A stretch of DNA of 64,000 nt from Toxonevra muliebris. Lineage: Eukaryota > Arthropoda > Insecta > Diptera > Pallopteridae. Shown here piece after piece: positions 25,151 through 39,200 of the stretch. The notes beneath the pieces were generated by a model. That model was not told the DNA's origin. It did not search any database and saw only the letters and a program-made list of their open reading frames with translations. The stretch is from the NCBI GenBank assembly GCA_963691655.1, contig OY829326.1, positions 113,681,388 to 113,745,387 of the forward strand. Reading direction: 5' to 3'. The translations under genes were made by a program, and so were the position numbers. Positions within the stretch are counted from its first letter, which is position 1; every line of letters starts with the position of its first letter.

Positions 25151-25225
25151 CTTTCAGATTTGAATAAACAAAAGCTATTAATACTATTTATCATTTTATT
25201 AACCACACAAACACACAAAAACAAA
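25151..25225 (+). other. 5'UTR part of UCP4 first coding exon, with splice acceptor
   Basis: TTTTTCGCTTTCAG|ATTTG at 25150/25151 is a strong acceptor lying between an upstream in-frame ATG (25136) and the ATG at 25226. It implies an upstream non-coding exon and makes 25226 the likely start, because the upstream ATG would be intronic. Confidence 0.6.
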
Positions 25226-28200
25226 ATGCAAAGTCAAAAGCAACCTTCAAGCGGTGCTCCTGCAGGCGCAACAGCTACAGCTGCAACTACAGAATCCTCT
25301 CTAACATCAACGTCGATACCATCTACACGAAATCAACTGCGTCCCGTTAAATTTCATTATGCTGATTCGTTTGCCTGCACCTATGCGGTCTCCGTTGTGG
25401 CAGCTTCAATAGCAGAATTGGTTACATATCCATTAGATTTAACTAAAACTCGACTTCAAATACAGGGTGAAGCAGCTACTATTGCTGCTGCAGCACAAGC
25501 ATCTACAGCTCAAGTTGGTGGAACTGCAGTTAAACCAAAGGTAATTTTTAAAAATTCGTTAGTTCTTTAGCTGCGTCGCATATTTTAGGTACTCGTATAT
25601 TTAAAAACATTGTACATACATAATTTTGTTTGCTTTTCAGTTATTTTTAAGCACAAAATGTATTGACAACAAATTAGAGAAGCAAGTGACAATTACGTAA
25701 AAGTTATTTTGAAAATATATAAAAACTTTTATGTATACCCTAAATGCATTACTTTAGCGCCTACCAAATACTCCCAGTATAAGTTTTGATTACTCTTCAG
25801 AGAAGTAATATATAATAATTTTTCAATACTACATAAAGAGTACTAAGCTGCATTTCAATGAATATATTCTCCTTAAATAAGGAACACTTTGTTTTTTGCA
25901 TTTATAGTTTTTTTCAGCTCCCCAAGATCGAATTATAAATTGCGTAGGATTTATTAAAAAGTTAAAATGATATAAAAATGGTATATGTTTTAGTTTTCGA
26001 AAGATTTCGAATAATTTAGTCTCAAAAATTAGTATCAGGGCTGAATTTTTACAAAGAATAAATATTAATTTTTCTATTGGGAACCTATGACTGAGTTTGA
26101 GGCTTAGCTTAAAGGCGAATAAAATCATAACTTCGATTAACAAAAAACACAAACGAATCAAATATAAATCTTACAAATTATAATATTCGTTTACTCTCAA
26201 ATATGCTGCCGCAGTGTGGCGCTACACTTACATACTCGTCCTCTTTACTCTTAATAAACATACATACAAACAATAGATGCAATATCGTGGTATGATGGCT
26301 ACTGCCGCTGGAATTGTGAAAGAAGAAGGTGCCTTAAGACTCTGGCAAGGAGTAACACCTGCACTATATAGACATGTTGTGTATAGGTAGGTTTTATTAG
26401 ATAGACATGATTACTATTACCTTTTTTTTTTTGCTAATTCAACTTTTTCTATTATTTTTACAGTGGTGTTAGAATTTGTAGCTATGAATTTTTGCGTAAA
26501 GAAATTGGCGGATCCAAAGATACCGCTTTTCCCATATGGAAATCAGCAATATGTGGCGTTACTGCAGGCGGTTTAGCACAGTGGTTAGCATCGCCTGCCG
26601 ATTTGGTGAAGGTACAAATTCAAATGGAGGGCAAACGTAGACTTATGGGTGATGCACCACGTGTACATGGCGCAGCGCATGCATTCAAAGAGATTGTAAG
26701 GCGTGGTGGTATAAAAGGGTTATGGAAGGGCAGCATACCGAATGTACAACGTGCTGCGTTGGTTAATTTAGGTGAAGATCATTTAATTGAAATTAAGCAT
26801 TTAGAAAAGAGAAAGTAAAAATTAATTTTCAACTTGTGGTATTTACAGGCGATTTAACAACTTACGATACAATCAAACATATGATAATGGATAAGCTTCA
26901 TATGCCTGATTGTCATACAGTACATATATTGGCGTCTGTTTGTGCTGGTTTTGTTGCTGCCATCATGGGAACGCCCGCCGATGTAGTAAAAACGAGAATC
27001 ATGAACCAACCCACCGATAACAAGGGGAGGTAAATACACGTCAATATATATAAAACAAAGTGAAGGTTATAAAACAAACAAAAACCATATATATTTTTTT
27101 TATTAATCTCATATCAGCTGATGATTTAATAATTCGATAAGATAATGCATTATCGGGCATATGCAAGTACAACATGCTGTTTTTTCTTCTATTTATTAAC
27201 AAAATGAACAAGTAAACAAACGTAAATTTTGTTTATTTCCAAATTTGAGCGCTCAAATCCACGCTTATATGAAGCAACAGTGTGTATGGTTGATTTAATT
27301 TCACAAACCCAATCGGCTTATCTCAAATTAATAATAATTAAGAAATATTAGCAGGATTGTAATGTTTGAGTATGAATTCAACGCTGAAATTTTTCCATTT
27401 ATTTAATAAGACGAGTTTCACATGGCTTTACGTCTAAATTCCTATTAAAAAAAAAAAAACAAATATTTCTCTTGGTTTTAGAACGGTTTAGTTGTAAGAG
27501 CAAAAACAATTCCACAAGTGCAGTGCTCATTTGTTCATTGCACATTACATTGCTGTTTTTGTATCTTTTTAGCATTTTAGCGCTGAAAGCATTCAGATAA
27601 CAACAAATTACAGAGTCCTGCGATATTAACTTTTTTTTAATTGAACAAAAAAAGCAAATAGATTTGTGCTCTGAATCTAAAACGAAATGCGTATTTTTTT
27701 TTTTGCGTTAGGACACCAACAAATTTTAGCCCAAAAGTGCGAAAATGGCCAATTTTCGATAAAATCTAGGAACAGTTTTTTAGAGTTTTTTTTACTAGTT
27801 TCTACAGAAACTGGTAATATTTCCCTTTCTTTTTGATATAATCCTTAAAAGCATCAAAACTTTGAAAGACTCTAATCCAAAAATTAAATTTTCCATATTC
27901 GAAAGGTGAGTGATAGTACTTTATTACGAAATCTGCTAGAATATAGGTTTATAAATCCAAATAATACCAAAATCGTCATTTTACATTTTTTATAACTATA
28001 ATGATATATCAAAAGCTTACATAAAACCGGCACGGCACGTAACTAATAGCAAATAGCAGAAAATATGATCAAATGCAAAACGAAACAAATAAATTAATTT
28101 TGTAAAAAATGGTTTTTAGATTTTAAAAACTGTAAAAATTATACAAAACATGTTTTCCGCAGTTTTGATTTAAGATTTCCTGAAATCCTGATTTAATAGA

Positions 28201-30511
28201 AAAATTCTACATGCCAGAATGCCATGCACAAATATACACAGAAAATCACTGCTTATTTTGAATAATGTGAAATTCCATAGGACTATGTTATCAGTGTTAA
28301 CTGAAGCGTGCATAATTACTGAAGATAGTAAATGGTGTGTTAAAAAAAAAACAAAAAGTTTCATCATAAAGTCGCGTTTTTTACAAAAAAAAAAAAACAA
28401 ACTATGGGCACGTAATGGTGGTATTAACCCTTTGACACCCTAATTTTAATTGGGCTTAATAGAAACCATTTGTTTTGAAATTATAAGTAGTTACTTAGGT
28501 CTTCCACAAGCATGACACCAAATTTCATGCTTCTAGATTGTTTGGTTTGTCCTTTATTAAAGGTTAAAAAATTAAGCTATGAAGCTGTAGACAACAACTG
28601 GATGACGCTTTTGCTCCAATTTTTTTATTTTCTTAGTCTCTTATATTTTCAATATTTTCCGAAAAATTTTTTTTTTTTTGCTTTTGTGGAATTGAACTAA
28701 AAGAGAATCAATTACTTTTTAGGAATCACTCAAACTAAATTGGAATTTAATTCCAAGAAAGTAATTGAGTACAGATAAGTATTAAATTCCTTTCTATTTA
28801 ATTACATTTTCAATTCCTTTAAGGAATTGATATATTTTTAATTACAAAATACAATACCTTGTAATGGAATCAAACATTTTTTCAATTCCATTAACTAGGA
28901 ATTTAAAAATTTCAATTGCCTATTACAATTCTTTGTAATGTAGTTGAAAGTCTTATCAATTCCATTACTAAGGAATTGAAAACATTAAAGTACCAATTAC
29001 AATTCCTTGTAATTAGAATGGAGATGGAATTTAATTCCTAAAGGAATCATTACTACCCAACTCTGCTGAGAAGTGCGTGTTCACTCAGATTATCTAATTA
29101 TTGCGCTTAGAGTTAATTTCATATGACTTTTCGTCCTCTGCTCCGTCGGTTACCGCACTCATTATAGCACTCTCAACGCATTCCACTCACGTCACTCAAT
29201 TTTATTAATACCACCCAATATCTTGAGAGAATTCTTTTCTATCGTTTTTTGCTGAATTGTAATGTTTTACATATTTTCATGTGTATTCATGCCGCTAAGT
29301 CGATAAATGAATACTGTAGCTACACGTTCCGTAGCTTCAGTTTTCTGTGCGTTGTGTCGTTTTGATTCTAACGTCAGTTGAAGGTCAGATTTCGAGTAAT
29401 TAACTAAAAAAAATATATATTGGGTAATATTAAAATAGTTTGCGATAATTTTAATTATAAAAATATTTATAGTTGTTTGTTGAATTGTTTGATTTTCGAC
29501 TTCATTTACGAGTTTTATGCATTAAAATCAACCAAACTTCATATTTTTTAATGCTGAAAAAATTAACCTGACTGAATGAAATTTTAGTGATATTATAGAA
29601 AATGTATTATAGAAAGTATGCATTATGAAGTGGGCAAATTATGTTTAGGCAATTCATTTTCCAAAATACTTTGAACTGTAATTATATAACAAATATGCGT
29701 TAAATTTGTTTCACATTTTCTCACACGCTTTTCTCTTCAAATCGATTGTCTTTGTGTTAAGGGGTGCCTTTCCGGGGTGCAAATCAGAAAACCTGATTTC
29801 GAAGTGATTAATCAAAAATCAGTAATCAGTGTCTGCGTCTTAGAAACGGCACCTCGTAAACCTCGTAAAAGTAAGCTTGCATATTTAACAAATATCAACA
29901 AATTAGTAATGAGTTTATATATTTATTAGATTTGAAACTGGAAGAGTTTTGGTTTGAAATTTTTCATGTAAAGAACGCTTCAAAAGAAAACATTTTTTCA
30001 AAACTGGAAAAATTTATTGGTCAAATTTTATGTTTTCCACATTCAGGTTCAAAACCGTCCTTGGTAGTCCCGAAATTTTGACCATAAATTATGTTTTTTA
30101 AATTTTTTTGGAGCTCTATTATTAGCATTTACAAATGCAAACATTACGCAAAAAGAATTTTCTAAATCGGATAATGATTATTGGTTCAGTAAGTTGCTCA
30201 AAGCTTAGAAGTTTCGATCATAATTCAAACTTTTCATACAATTTTAAGAGGCCCTCTTTATGCATGTTTATTAATCTAAAACAAAAAAAAAAAACATCTG
30301 AATAATTGTATAACTTTGCTCTTTTCTACATTACAGAGGTCTACTCTACAAAGGTTCCATTGACTGTCTCCGGCAAACTGTGGGCAAGGAAGGTTTCGTT
30401 GCTTTATATAAGGGGTTTTTACCATGCTGGATACGAATGGCGCCATGGTCCTTAACATTTTGGTTATCATTCGAGCAAATACGTACTATGATCGGTGCTT
30501 CAAGTTACTAA
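25226..30511 (+). CDS. Ucp4A: Mitochondrial uncoupling-protein-like carrier, UCP4 type
   Basis: Inner-membrane carrier of the SLC25 family, UCP4 branch, likely involved in regulated proton or anion transport. Predicted exons: 25226-25540, 26277-26386, 26464-26771, 26849-27029, 30337-30511. They sum to 1089 nt (362 aa). The three repeat signatures are visible: [30 protein letters not shown] and [13 protein letters not shown]. The end of the third repeat is [26 protein letters not shown]. The N-terminus is an alanine/threonine-rich extension ([15 protein letters not shown]) before [21 protein letters not shown]. The exon 26464-26771 reads on into intron without a stop for 15 codons, but the GT donor restores [12 protein letters not shown]. 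Intron 4 is 3.3 kb. The choice among fly Ucp4A/B/C is tentative. Confidence 0.9.
25541..26276 (+). other. Intron 1 of UCP4 coding region
   Basis: A 736 bp AT-rich intron joining ..VKPK to [14 protein letters not shown]. Nothing coding is seen. Confidence 0.7.
27030..30336 (+). other. 3.3 kb intron 4 of UCP4
   Basis: Joins NKGR to [14 protein letters not shown]. It contains the AATTCC-rich repeat at 28720-29050, a possible TTAACCC-type transposon end at 28426, and a small imperfect inverted pair at about 29760-29860 (GGGGTGCCTTTCC and GAAACGGCACCTC). No gene is seen. Confidence 0.7.
28720..29050. repeat. Array of palindromic AATTCC/GGAATT units
   Basis: Repeated forms such as CAATTCCTTTAAGGAATTG and CAATTCCATTACTAAGGAAT occur about every 20-60 bp in both orientations. 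The outermost segments (TTGGAATTTAATTCCAAG and ATGGAATTTAATTCCTAAAG) resemble each other. It is probably a degenerate inverted-repeat element, but no target duplication was found. Confidence 0.45.
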
Positions 30512-30573
30512 AATGTCACACACACATATACATACATATGTACATATACATACATATAGGTATATAGAAACTT

Positions 30574-30579
30574 AATAAA
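30574..30579 (+). terminator. UCP4 poly(A) signal
   Basis: AATAAA 63 bp downstream of the stop codon. Confidence 0.55.
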
Positions 30580-31490
30580 TGCCATAAATGAATGGCGTGA
30601 TTCTCAATTAAAAAGCACATCACTGAGAATTGAAGTAATTGATGAATTTATCACATTTTTATTATGCATAATTTCCATTCATACCGACACGTAACTATGA
30701 ATTAAGTGAAAATTCTTTTAGATTGTGTTTAAATTGTTGCGTGGACAAATTATTTTATTATATACAATACATAGGTGCAAAATATTTTTGTCATCCAACA
30801 TGTTTAAACTTTAAAAAAATTGAAAATTTTTTTTAAATTAAATTATTTAAGACTTTGGCATATATTCGCAATAGAATATCAATTGTAAACAAAAGCATAG
30901 CTAAACAAAAAAAATTATGCAATTTATTGAATTCAAAAAAAAAAAAAAAGTGAAATTCGATGATTAAATGCTTAACAGAAAGCAATGTGTGAAGTAACGA
31001 CAATACTGTATGAATAAAAAAGAAAATACTTACAAAGTTTTTTACTTTATTTTAGAAAAAATAAATGCATTTGTTTTCTTTAAAAATGATTATAGGTCTA
31101 TCGTAAGAGTTCATACATATGTTCCATGTAGTAATAAAAGAATACTGCACAAAATCGCATTAGGCACGCATGATTCACCACATTCTGTTCGTTTAAAAAC
31201 CCTTTCTCTCAAATTTAGAATACAAGTTGCTATAATCATAGCCCAATACCAAAATACAAATTTGAGAATAAGTAAACAGTAGCACATTTTCCTACATGAA
31301 ATTATTGGATTCTTTTTCTTTATGTAATATATAAAAGCGCCGAACCTTGCTTAAAGCACCAGACTATATATGTTAAAGAAACTAGTTGTAAGAAGGCATT
31401 GTTTTTCTTTCATCCCAACATATTAGAAAAATTACTGTTTTTATAACTTCTATTGATATCTCAGTACCCACTCGAGAGATAAGAAAACTA

Positions 31491-31496
31491 TTTATT
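31491..31496 (-). terminator. RNF121 poly(A) signal
   Basis: TTTATT on the plus strand, AATAAA in the gene sense, about 200 bp past the stop. Confidence 0.5.
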
Positions 31497-31694
31497 ATTT
31501 TTATTTGATTTACCGAGAGCACTTGTTTTCCTCAAAAACAATAAAAAATATAAAAATTTACATAATTAAATTTTTTTTTTTTTTTTTCAAGGTGCATAAA
31601 AATAGACACAATAAAAACCATACACACTGACAGTTTAATTCGTTGGTCAAGAAATATGAACAAAATGAAATGACTAGAGTTTAAATAATAATAA

Positions 31695-33202
<1,508 letters not shown>

Positions 33203-34247
33203 TTTATTTACTTTTATTTAAAATTGCCTAATTTTCTAATTAAATGTAATTTCTTTTATCTCTAATGAAAGATAAAATAATAATTCTTTATAAAAAAAAA
33301 CTTTATTGGTTTAATGTCACATTCAGAATGGTTGACGTTTCAGCGCAAATCATAACAGAGTTGCCACGTCTGATATATTAACAGCTCTGTTCTCAGAAAA
33401 AGGGAACAGTAGGAAATTAATTAGTGAATCTATTGTGATCGGCAATACTTAAATATTTTTACATCAAATATATTTAATAAATTTAATGTGGAGATGAACT
33501 ATTGTTGAAATTGTTTTATACGCAATTATCAATGATTTTCTATCCTATTTTTATCTAGTAGTTGTCCCTTAAGATAATTTTTAGTAGGTTACAAGGGGAT
33601 TTACGATCCAATAAAAATAAATATTTCTTATTGCGTTTTAAATAAAATCTGTATATGGTTAATGAATCAAGAGATTTTTCAACAAGGTGCAGATATTAAT
33701 GGAAAGACTAGAAGTATATATATTTTTTAAATAATATATTCAAATTAAGATTTTACAACTGGAGTCACATATACTTACAATAAACTTTTCATACTATTTT
33801 TTTTGAAAAATTTAAGTTTCTAAGTGGATCAATCTCCGAATCTTTGGTAAACGTACCGATATATAATTTGTGTTCCCAAATTCTAAAAGAGCAAAAGTAG
33901 CAGTAGTAATTGAAAGTGACTCAAAAACTTATTTTCCCCGTGTATTTTATTCTTACCATTGCATCCTTCCATAATGTAACATTGGCTCAAATATAGTTGT
34001 TCCTCCAATCTTTTATTTTTATAGAATTAAGACCACAAAAGTTTTAAAACAATAACATTTTTTGGAAAGACGGGGCCATGGTAAGAGAAAATAGAAGAAA
34101 TTAAGATTCTTATATTTCCCTTTGCGATGACCCTGAACCTTGTAAAAATACTGAAGACAACTGAGAGATACTAGAATAGCCTGGAGACGCCATATTGTTT
34201 CGAAGTATGAACCTAGGCCCCACACTTTCAAAGTACCCTGTCACTTG
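33203..34247. other. 5' flank of RNF121
   Basis: Presumed promoter and 5'UTR followed by AT-rich DNA. A short antisense frame at 34019-34231 has no recognisable features. No gene is supported. Confidence 0.4.
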
Positions 34248-34251
34248 TTAA

Positions 34252-34894
34252 CCCTCCGATAACCGATAAGGTCCCTAAGGAACTATAACATTTTCAGAGA
34301 AGCGGTATTTCAATACTGTTAGACCGAACAGCCTCAGCCTACGTGACTACTTTAAATGCGATGTTTAGAAGCGAATCAGCTTCGACACGATTCTGTGCAA
34401 TCTCATCATAATCGACCGGTTGACGTCATTTAGGGCGTTGTTGACAGACATGGTCCGCAGGGGCTTTGTATGAACTTCCGTGCACTTTGTTTTGGTTTTT
34501 TGGCCTGCCATGTACTTTCATGTAATTTGTTCGTATTTGTACTTAGAACCCCATGTGTGTGTTAAACACTTCACAACTCTGAAAAATTTGATACTTAAAG
34601 CACAACGGTGGCAGGGCCGCCTAAGCAGAATAAAGAAACTAAATACAATATTTTTATTATTTTTTTCTCTGTGCCTGTCTGTAACAGAAAAATATAAAAA
34701 ACAAAATTAAAAAATGTGCACTAAACTTTCCCATTTTATCTCCTTAAATATAAATACACACAAATTATGCAACACTACACCAAACATATTGGCTTAAAAA
34801 AAAATTATTCGCATCACACGCTATATTAATTAAAAAGGTTCCTTAGAACCTTTTCGGGGTTTGATCGTTTAAAAAGCGGTTGGTTATCGGAGGG
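34252..34894. mobile_element. piggyBac-like non-autonomous element
   Basis: TTAA|CCCTCCGATAACC at the left and GGTTATCGGAGGG|TTAA at the right give perfect 13-bp inverted ends beginning CCC, with the TTAA target on both sides (34248-34251, 34895-34898). It is 643 bp and I see no intact transposase. Confidence 0.8.
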
Positions 34895-34929
34895 TTAAAT
34901 AGGTGGATGGACATTAGGCTACGACACAT

Positions 34930-35100
34930 TTTATATGGCGGTTTAAATTAATTTTCAAATGAATTAAGACCGCAATACCGAAATGAATTTAGCCAGCGCG
35001 GCCTAATTTCATTTTCCGATCGCGATCTAAATTCATTTAGTCGTATGACTTTAGAGCGCGCGGTCTAAGTAAATTTTTTGATCGCGGCCATATTACACGT
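34930..35100. repeat. Degenerate tandem repeat with GC-rich cores
   Basis: About three units of 45-60 bp share GCGCGG(C/T)CTAA and (C/G)ATCGCG(A/G) cores separated by AATTCATTT-like spacers, at about 34995, 35025 and 35075. It is locally GC-richer than its surroundings. Confidence 0.45.
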
Positions 35101-35195
35101 GAAAACGTGTTGCCACCTTATCTTTGTTTTGGGAAAATGAAGCACGAATACTTTCTTAAACAATCCTATTTTAGATAATAAGTTCTCAAGATCTT

Positions 35196-35690
35196 CAAGG
35201 GTTATATACGTTTTGGTACGGGAAACTTAAGGCATATTTGTGATTTTTTCGACTATTTGAAATAATTTATTTGAAACTAGCTTAACAGGTATACATAGTA
35301 CATATTCTTACGAAAAAAAAGAGTGGTCGAATATGAAAAAATATTGAAAATTGTAGAAGTTGTAGCTCTTGTCCTGATGCGCGTTTTTTCTGCAGAGTCT
35401 GGCGGTGACCACGATTGAATACCAACAACTCAACTGTAATCAAAAAGACAAAAAATTTACAGTTGTGTACTACAGCTCCGAGTACTTGAACGAAAAATTT
35501 TGAGAAAAAAAAATTTTTTTCTCATACGGAAACCATGATGCAAAAAAAGTTGATTTTTTGGGTCTCAATAATGTATTTAAAAAAAATTAGTAGTCAAGTG
35601 AAAAAAATGATCGTTCAAGTACTCCGTATTGAAATAAGTCATAAAAATTTTTAGATTTTTTGACTCATGAAAACGTATATAACCCCTTAA
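35196..35690. mobile_element. Inverted-repeat element, GGGTTATATACGTTTT ends
   Basis: CAAGGGTTATATACGTTTT near 35197 and AAAACGTATATAACCCCTT near 35670 are inverted copies. TTAA follows the right end; TTCA precedes the left, perhaps a mutated TTAA. An inner inverted pair (TCCGAGTACTTGAACG / CGTTCAAGTACTCCG) lies at about 35477 and 35613. No coding capacity. Confidence 0.55.
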
Positions 35691-36109
35691 GAAACCTTAA
35701 AAATTAAATGCGTTTTGAAAAAATACAGAATACTCGGTATTTCAGAACTTTGCAAGAGTCGGATAAGTAATACTGAAGTATGATGTACTATTTACTTGGT
35801 AAAGTTAGTATAATATGTAGTTAAGATTTTACATATAAAAATATTAAAATTTTCTTTTAAGTTTTTGGAATATTTTGATCAATAAACATTTTGCAAATTG
35901 AAGTAGTAGCAAGAAACAGTTAATTAATCGTCTCATATTATTGTTTTATTTCTGTCTTATTTTCTATCGAATTCGGTTTTTTTATTTCATTTATAAAGCT
36001 TTCATGCTTGAGCCCGAGTGATAATTTTGTTTAAATAAAATTAGCCATTATTTATAAGATATGTATTTATATACATTTATAAGAAAGTGTTCAAGTACAC
36101 ACCTTGGTT

Positions 36110-36255
36110 GGTAATGGCAAAACCACCGAGCTGATAAAAAATTGCCACACCGCCGTTCGGAATCGGCGTTAGACTGTAGGTCCAACTATATGGTATCACA
36201 ATAGGCCGTTCAGGGCTATGTGTCTCTGGACAGCCACCCCAACCTAACCTTGATC
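36110..36255. repeat. Dispersed repeat copy 2
   Basis: AATGGCAAAACCACCGAG, GCCGTTCGGAATCGGCGTTA and GACTGTAGGTCCAACT follow the same order as copy 1. It then continues through CCCTGAACGGCC-type sequence to CCACCCCAACCTAACCTTG. Confidence 0.5.
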
Positions 36256-39200
36256 TAACACGCATTTCCCAAATTTTATAGGGGAGGCAACAAAATTTTG
36301 ATATTTAGAGTACTGTTTCTAGAATTTGTAGTTTAAACTATAAGAATAGTATGTCTCAAAAATTTTCGGTCAGATTAAAGCCATATCATAATCCATCAAA
36401 AACTCGATTTTGATAAATTTAATGATAGGACTTTAGCAAATTAAGGTAGCGATATATAGAGATAATGTAAAATTCATAGGGCTGAGCTTAGTTACAGCAT
36501 TTCAATAAAAAAAAATTACAGGTACATCATCACATTTGAGAGGTTAATGCAAATTTATTTATATTGAACTTGAGAATTAAATAATAAAACAGAGAATGCC
36601 ACCGTAAATAATCCTCAAAATTTAATTAATCAGCCATGTTCTGAATTTCACTTTCGAGTGAAATTGAAATTGCAGCAAAATGGATTGTACTGTTTCGATT
36701 TCAATTTCACTCGAAAGTGAAATTAAGAACATTTCTGAATATCATTTAAAAAAGGTTTACTGTTGACCGGTGTTATCATTTCTAATTAGGTAAGTATTTG
36801 CATTTTTTTTATTTATTGACAATCAAAAAACATTCATAATTATTTACATTGGGCTTATCTTAAAGCTATTTAATTTATTTGTTTATTCGACTTGATCATG
36901 CCAGAAATTATTTTTCGGCATCTTTATGAGATTGAACGAAATGTTTTGCTTAACTGCATTGCAATCCGTGGAACTGAAGGCGGGTGAATACGAAGAAGTA
37001 AGGAAGAGAAAAAAACTAAAATTTTGTCCAAGAATATTTATATGAGTTTATGGTTCCAGATAACCTTAATATATCAAACACAGCTAGATTTTAGTACGAA
37101 AATAATTGCTCCACCGCAATTGACGGTTACGCTGCTGTGATTTGATCCCACACAACGATGGGACAAAATTGAAAGGGGTTCTTCTTTTATTCATATTTTT
37201 TTGGGTTAAGATGCTTGACAAATTTACTGTTCAATCGCCTTTAACTACTTCTTTTCACACTATCAATTCCTTGAAACAAGAAAGTAATTGCACTACACCT
37301 TGAACACTATGACTGGAGTAAAACATGTGCAAAAAAAAATATTTCTCCTTTAACAAATCCATGATCTAAATTTAAACTGAAGTAATAGAAGCACCGATTT
37401 CATTGGAATATACTTTTAAAACTGCAGCTATGTGGTTAAGTGAAATTAATCCATTATTTTCTTTATAGATGTTCACCATCGCCTAACTTAATTCGTTTAA
37501 TAGTTTGACTGTAACACAACCCAGAAATCAATTATATGATACACAACACATTTCGCTTTTTTGGAAGTTCAATCTGCTAGTACATTATCCACTGTCTCAG
37601 ATATGAATCGCTGCATTAATGTATAGAAGAAAATAGAGCCGACACAAAACACAAAATTGTATTTGAGAGGAAATAAATAAATGTGCGCATTTTATTTTGA
37701 GGATAGGTACTTGTATTTTTTATGTTTTTTGTTTTTCTTAATTATGTTAATAACATTGATAATTTTTGTTTTACTTAAATTTGTTTAAAAATGTTTTATA
37801 AGGGATTGCATTAAGTTTTATACCATTGAAAGGTTAATGTTTGTTGATTTTTTGTTTTTGCATTTCATTTTTTCTTATTGTTTGCCTTTTTAATTAAATT
37901 TTTTATTTGTTTAATATTAAATTTGTAATTAAATTTTACAGTAAAATTGAAAATTTATTAAGAGATTTATCTAGAGATGTTTTGTTTTTGCTTTTCTTTT
38001 GCATTTATATAAATGAATTTTTGTTTTGTTTGTTTGGTTTGCATTTGACAGTTGTGGTAGTATGATGTCTAATATTATATATTTTTTGTTAACACTGCAA
38101 TATTATAAATTCAATGAAATATTTGTTGAAACTTGCATTAAATTCAATTGAAATGTTATTATATTTTTAATAATATTTAACTGCAATGTTTTTTATATTT
38201 TTTTAATTTGCTTTTATTTTTTGCTTGGTGTGTGAGAAGGAGTTCCATAACATTTTTTCTTTTTTGTTTTTGGTTCTTATTAAATTTGATAATATTGGTT
38301 TAATTAAAATGCTAGCATTTTGAGGGTTTTTCATTTTGAAGAGGTTTTAATTTAATTAAATTTGTCATTTGCTTAACACTTGTGGAATATATTTTATGTA
38401 TGTACTATATGAGCAGTGACGCAATGGAGAAATCGAACGCTTAAAAGTTAAAATCATGTAGGAAGAAATTAAGCAGTTCGCAAATTTGTGATCATAAAAA
38501 TCATGCAATATATTTTGTTCTTCGCTTGTACTTATTTATATTTCCATGCATTAACACTGACCGTATTTACCAATATATGCAGCTCAAATTTTTGTTGTAG
38601 TCAAACTTCTAGATTCTTTTGTTTTGAATAGTTCTATTTTAGGCGAGGAGACTAGAATATAAAACGGATTCCCATTTATCGACCTAGAGGAAGTGAATCA
38701 ATCATTGATCATTTATCTATAAACGATTTAGTCATTGTAGAGCTACATGTTTGGAGTTATATGTGGTTAAAATCTCAATGGAGTCATTAAAATTAGTTTT
38801 GATTTTTAACATATTTTGCGTGGGTCTGAGCTAATAGTAGATATTGAGCAAGAATTATTTTAAGGAAGTACTCTACAATTATAGTCACTTAGGCCAATTG
38901 TTTGTATTAATCCGATTTACTTCTTGATCTAATGGCACAGTATGCGTTTTAGGGAACTTATTGATGTGACGACTGCTCTTCAACGGTCGGGGCTCATCAT
39001 AAGAAACCTTTGAGTTTTTGATGTGAGTCACTTTTGTTATAATCCAGTAAGTAGAACTGTACTCTGTCAAGTTGTAGGTGCTATTCCTTTTATAGCGTTT
39101 TCTTTGCCTTTCATTTTGTAGAGCTCTTGCCAATTGTTTGTGTTTATGCTTTTTCTTTTTATTTATTTTTAATTCAAGTGTTCGAATTCCTTACCGAGTC

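Larger units (their letters stand above)
30512..31694. other. Convergent intergenic region UCP4 / RNF121
   Basis: Contains the 3'UTRs of both genes. A forward AATAAA is at 30574-30579 (63 bp past the UCP4 stop) and a reverse AATAAA at 31491-31496 (about 200 bp past the RNF121 stop). The rest is AT-rich with chance frames. Confidence 0.6.

Noticed and set aside
25136..25225. Upstream ATG giving a longer N-terminus (MPSFSLSDLNKQ...) for the UCP4 carrier
   Set aside because: A strong splice acceptor at 25150 lies inside this extension, so the ATG at 25136 is most likely intronic; the extension is also poor in carrier features.
36077..36265. 62-codon antisense frame
   Set aside because: Falls within copy 2 of the dispersed repeat; no conservation of frame between copies.
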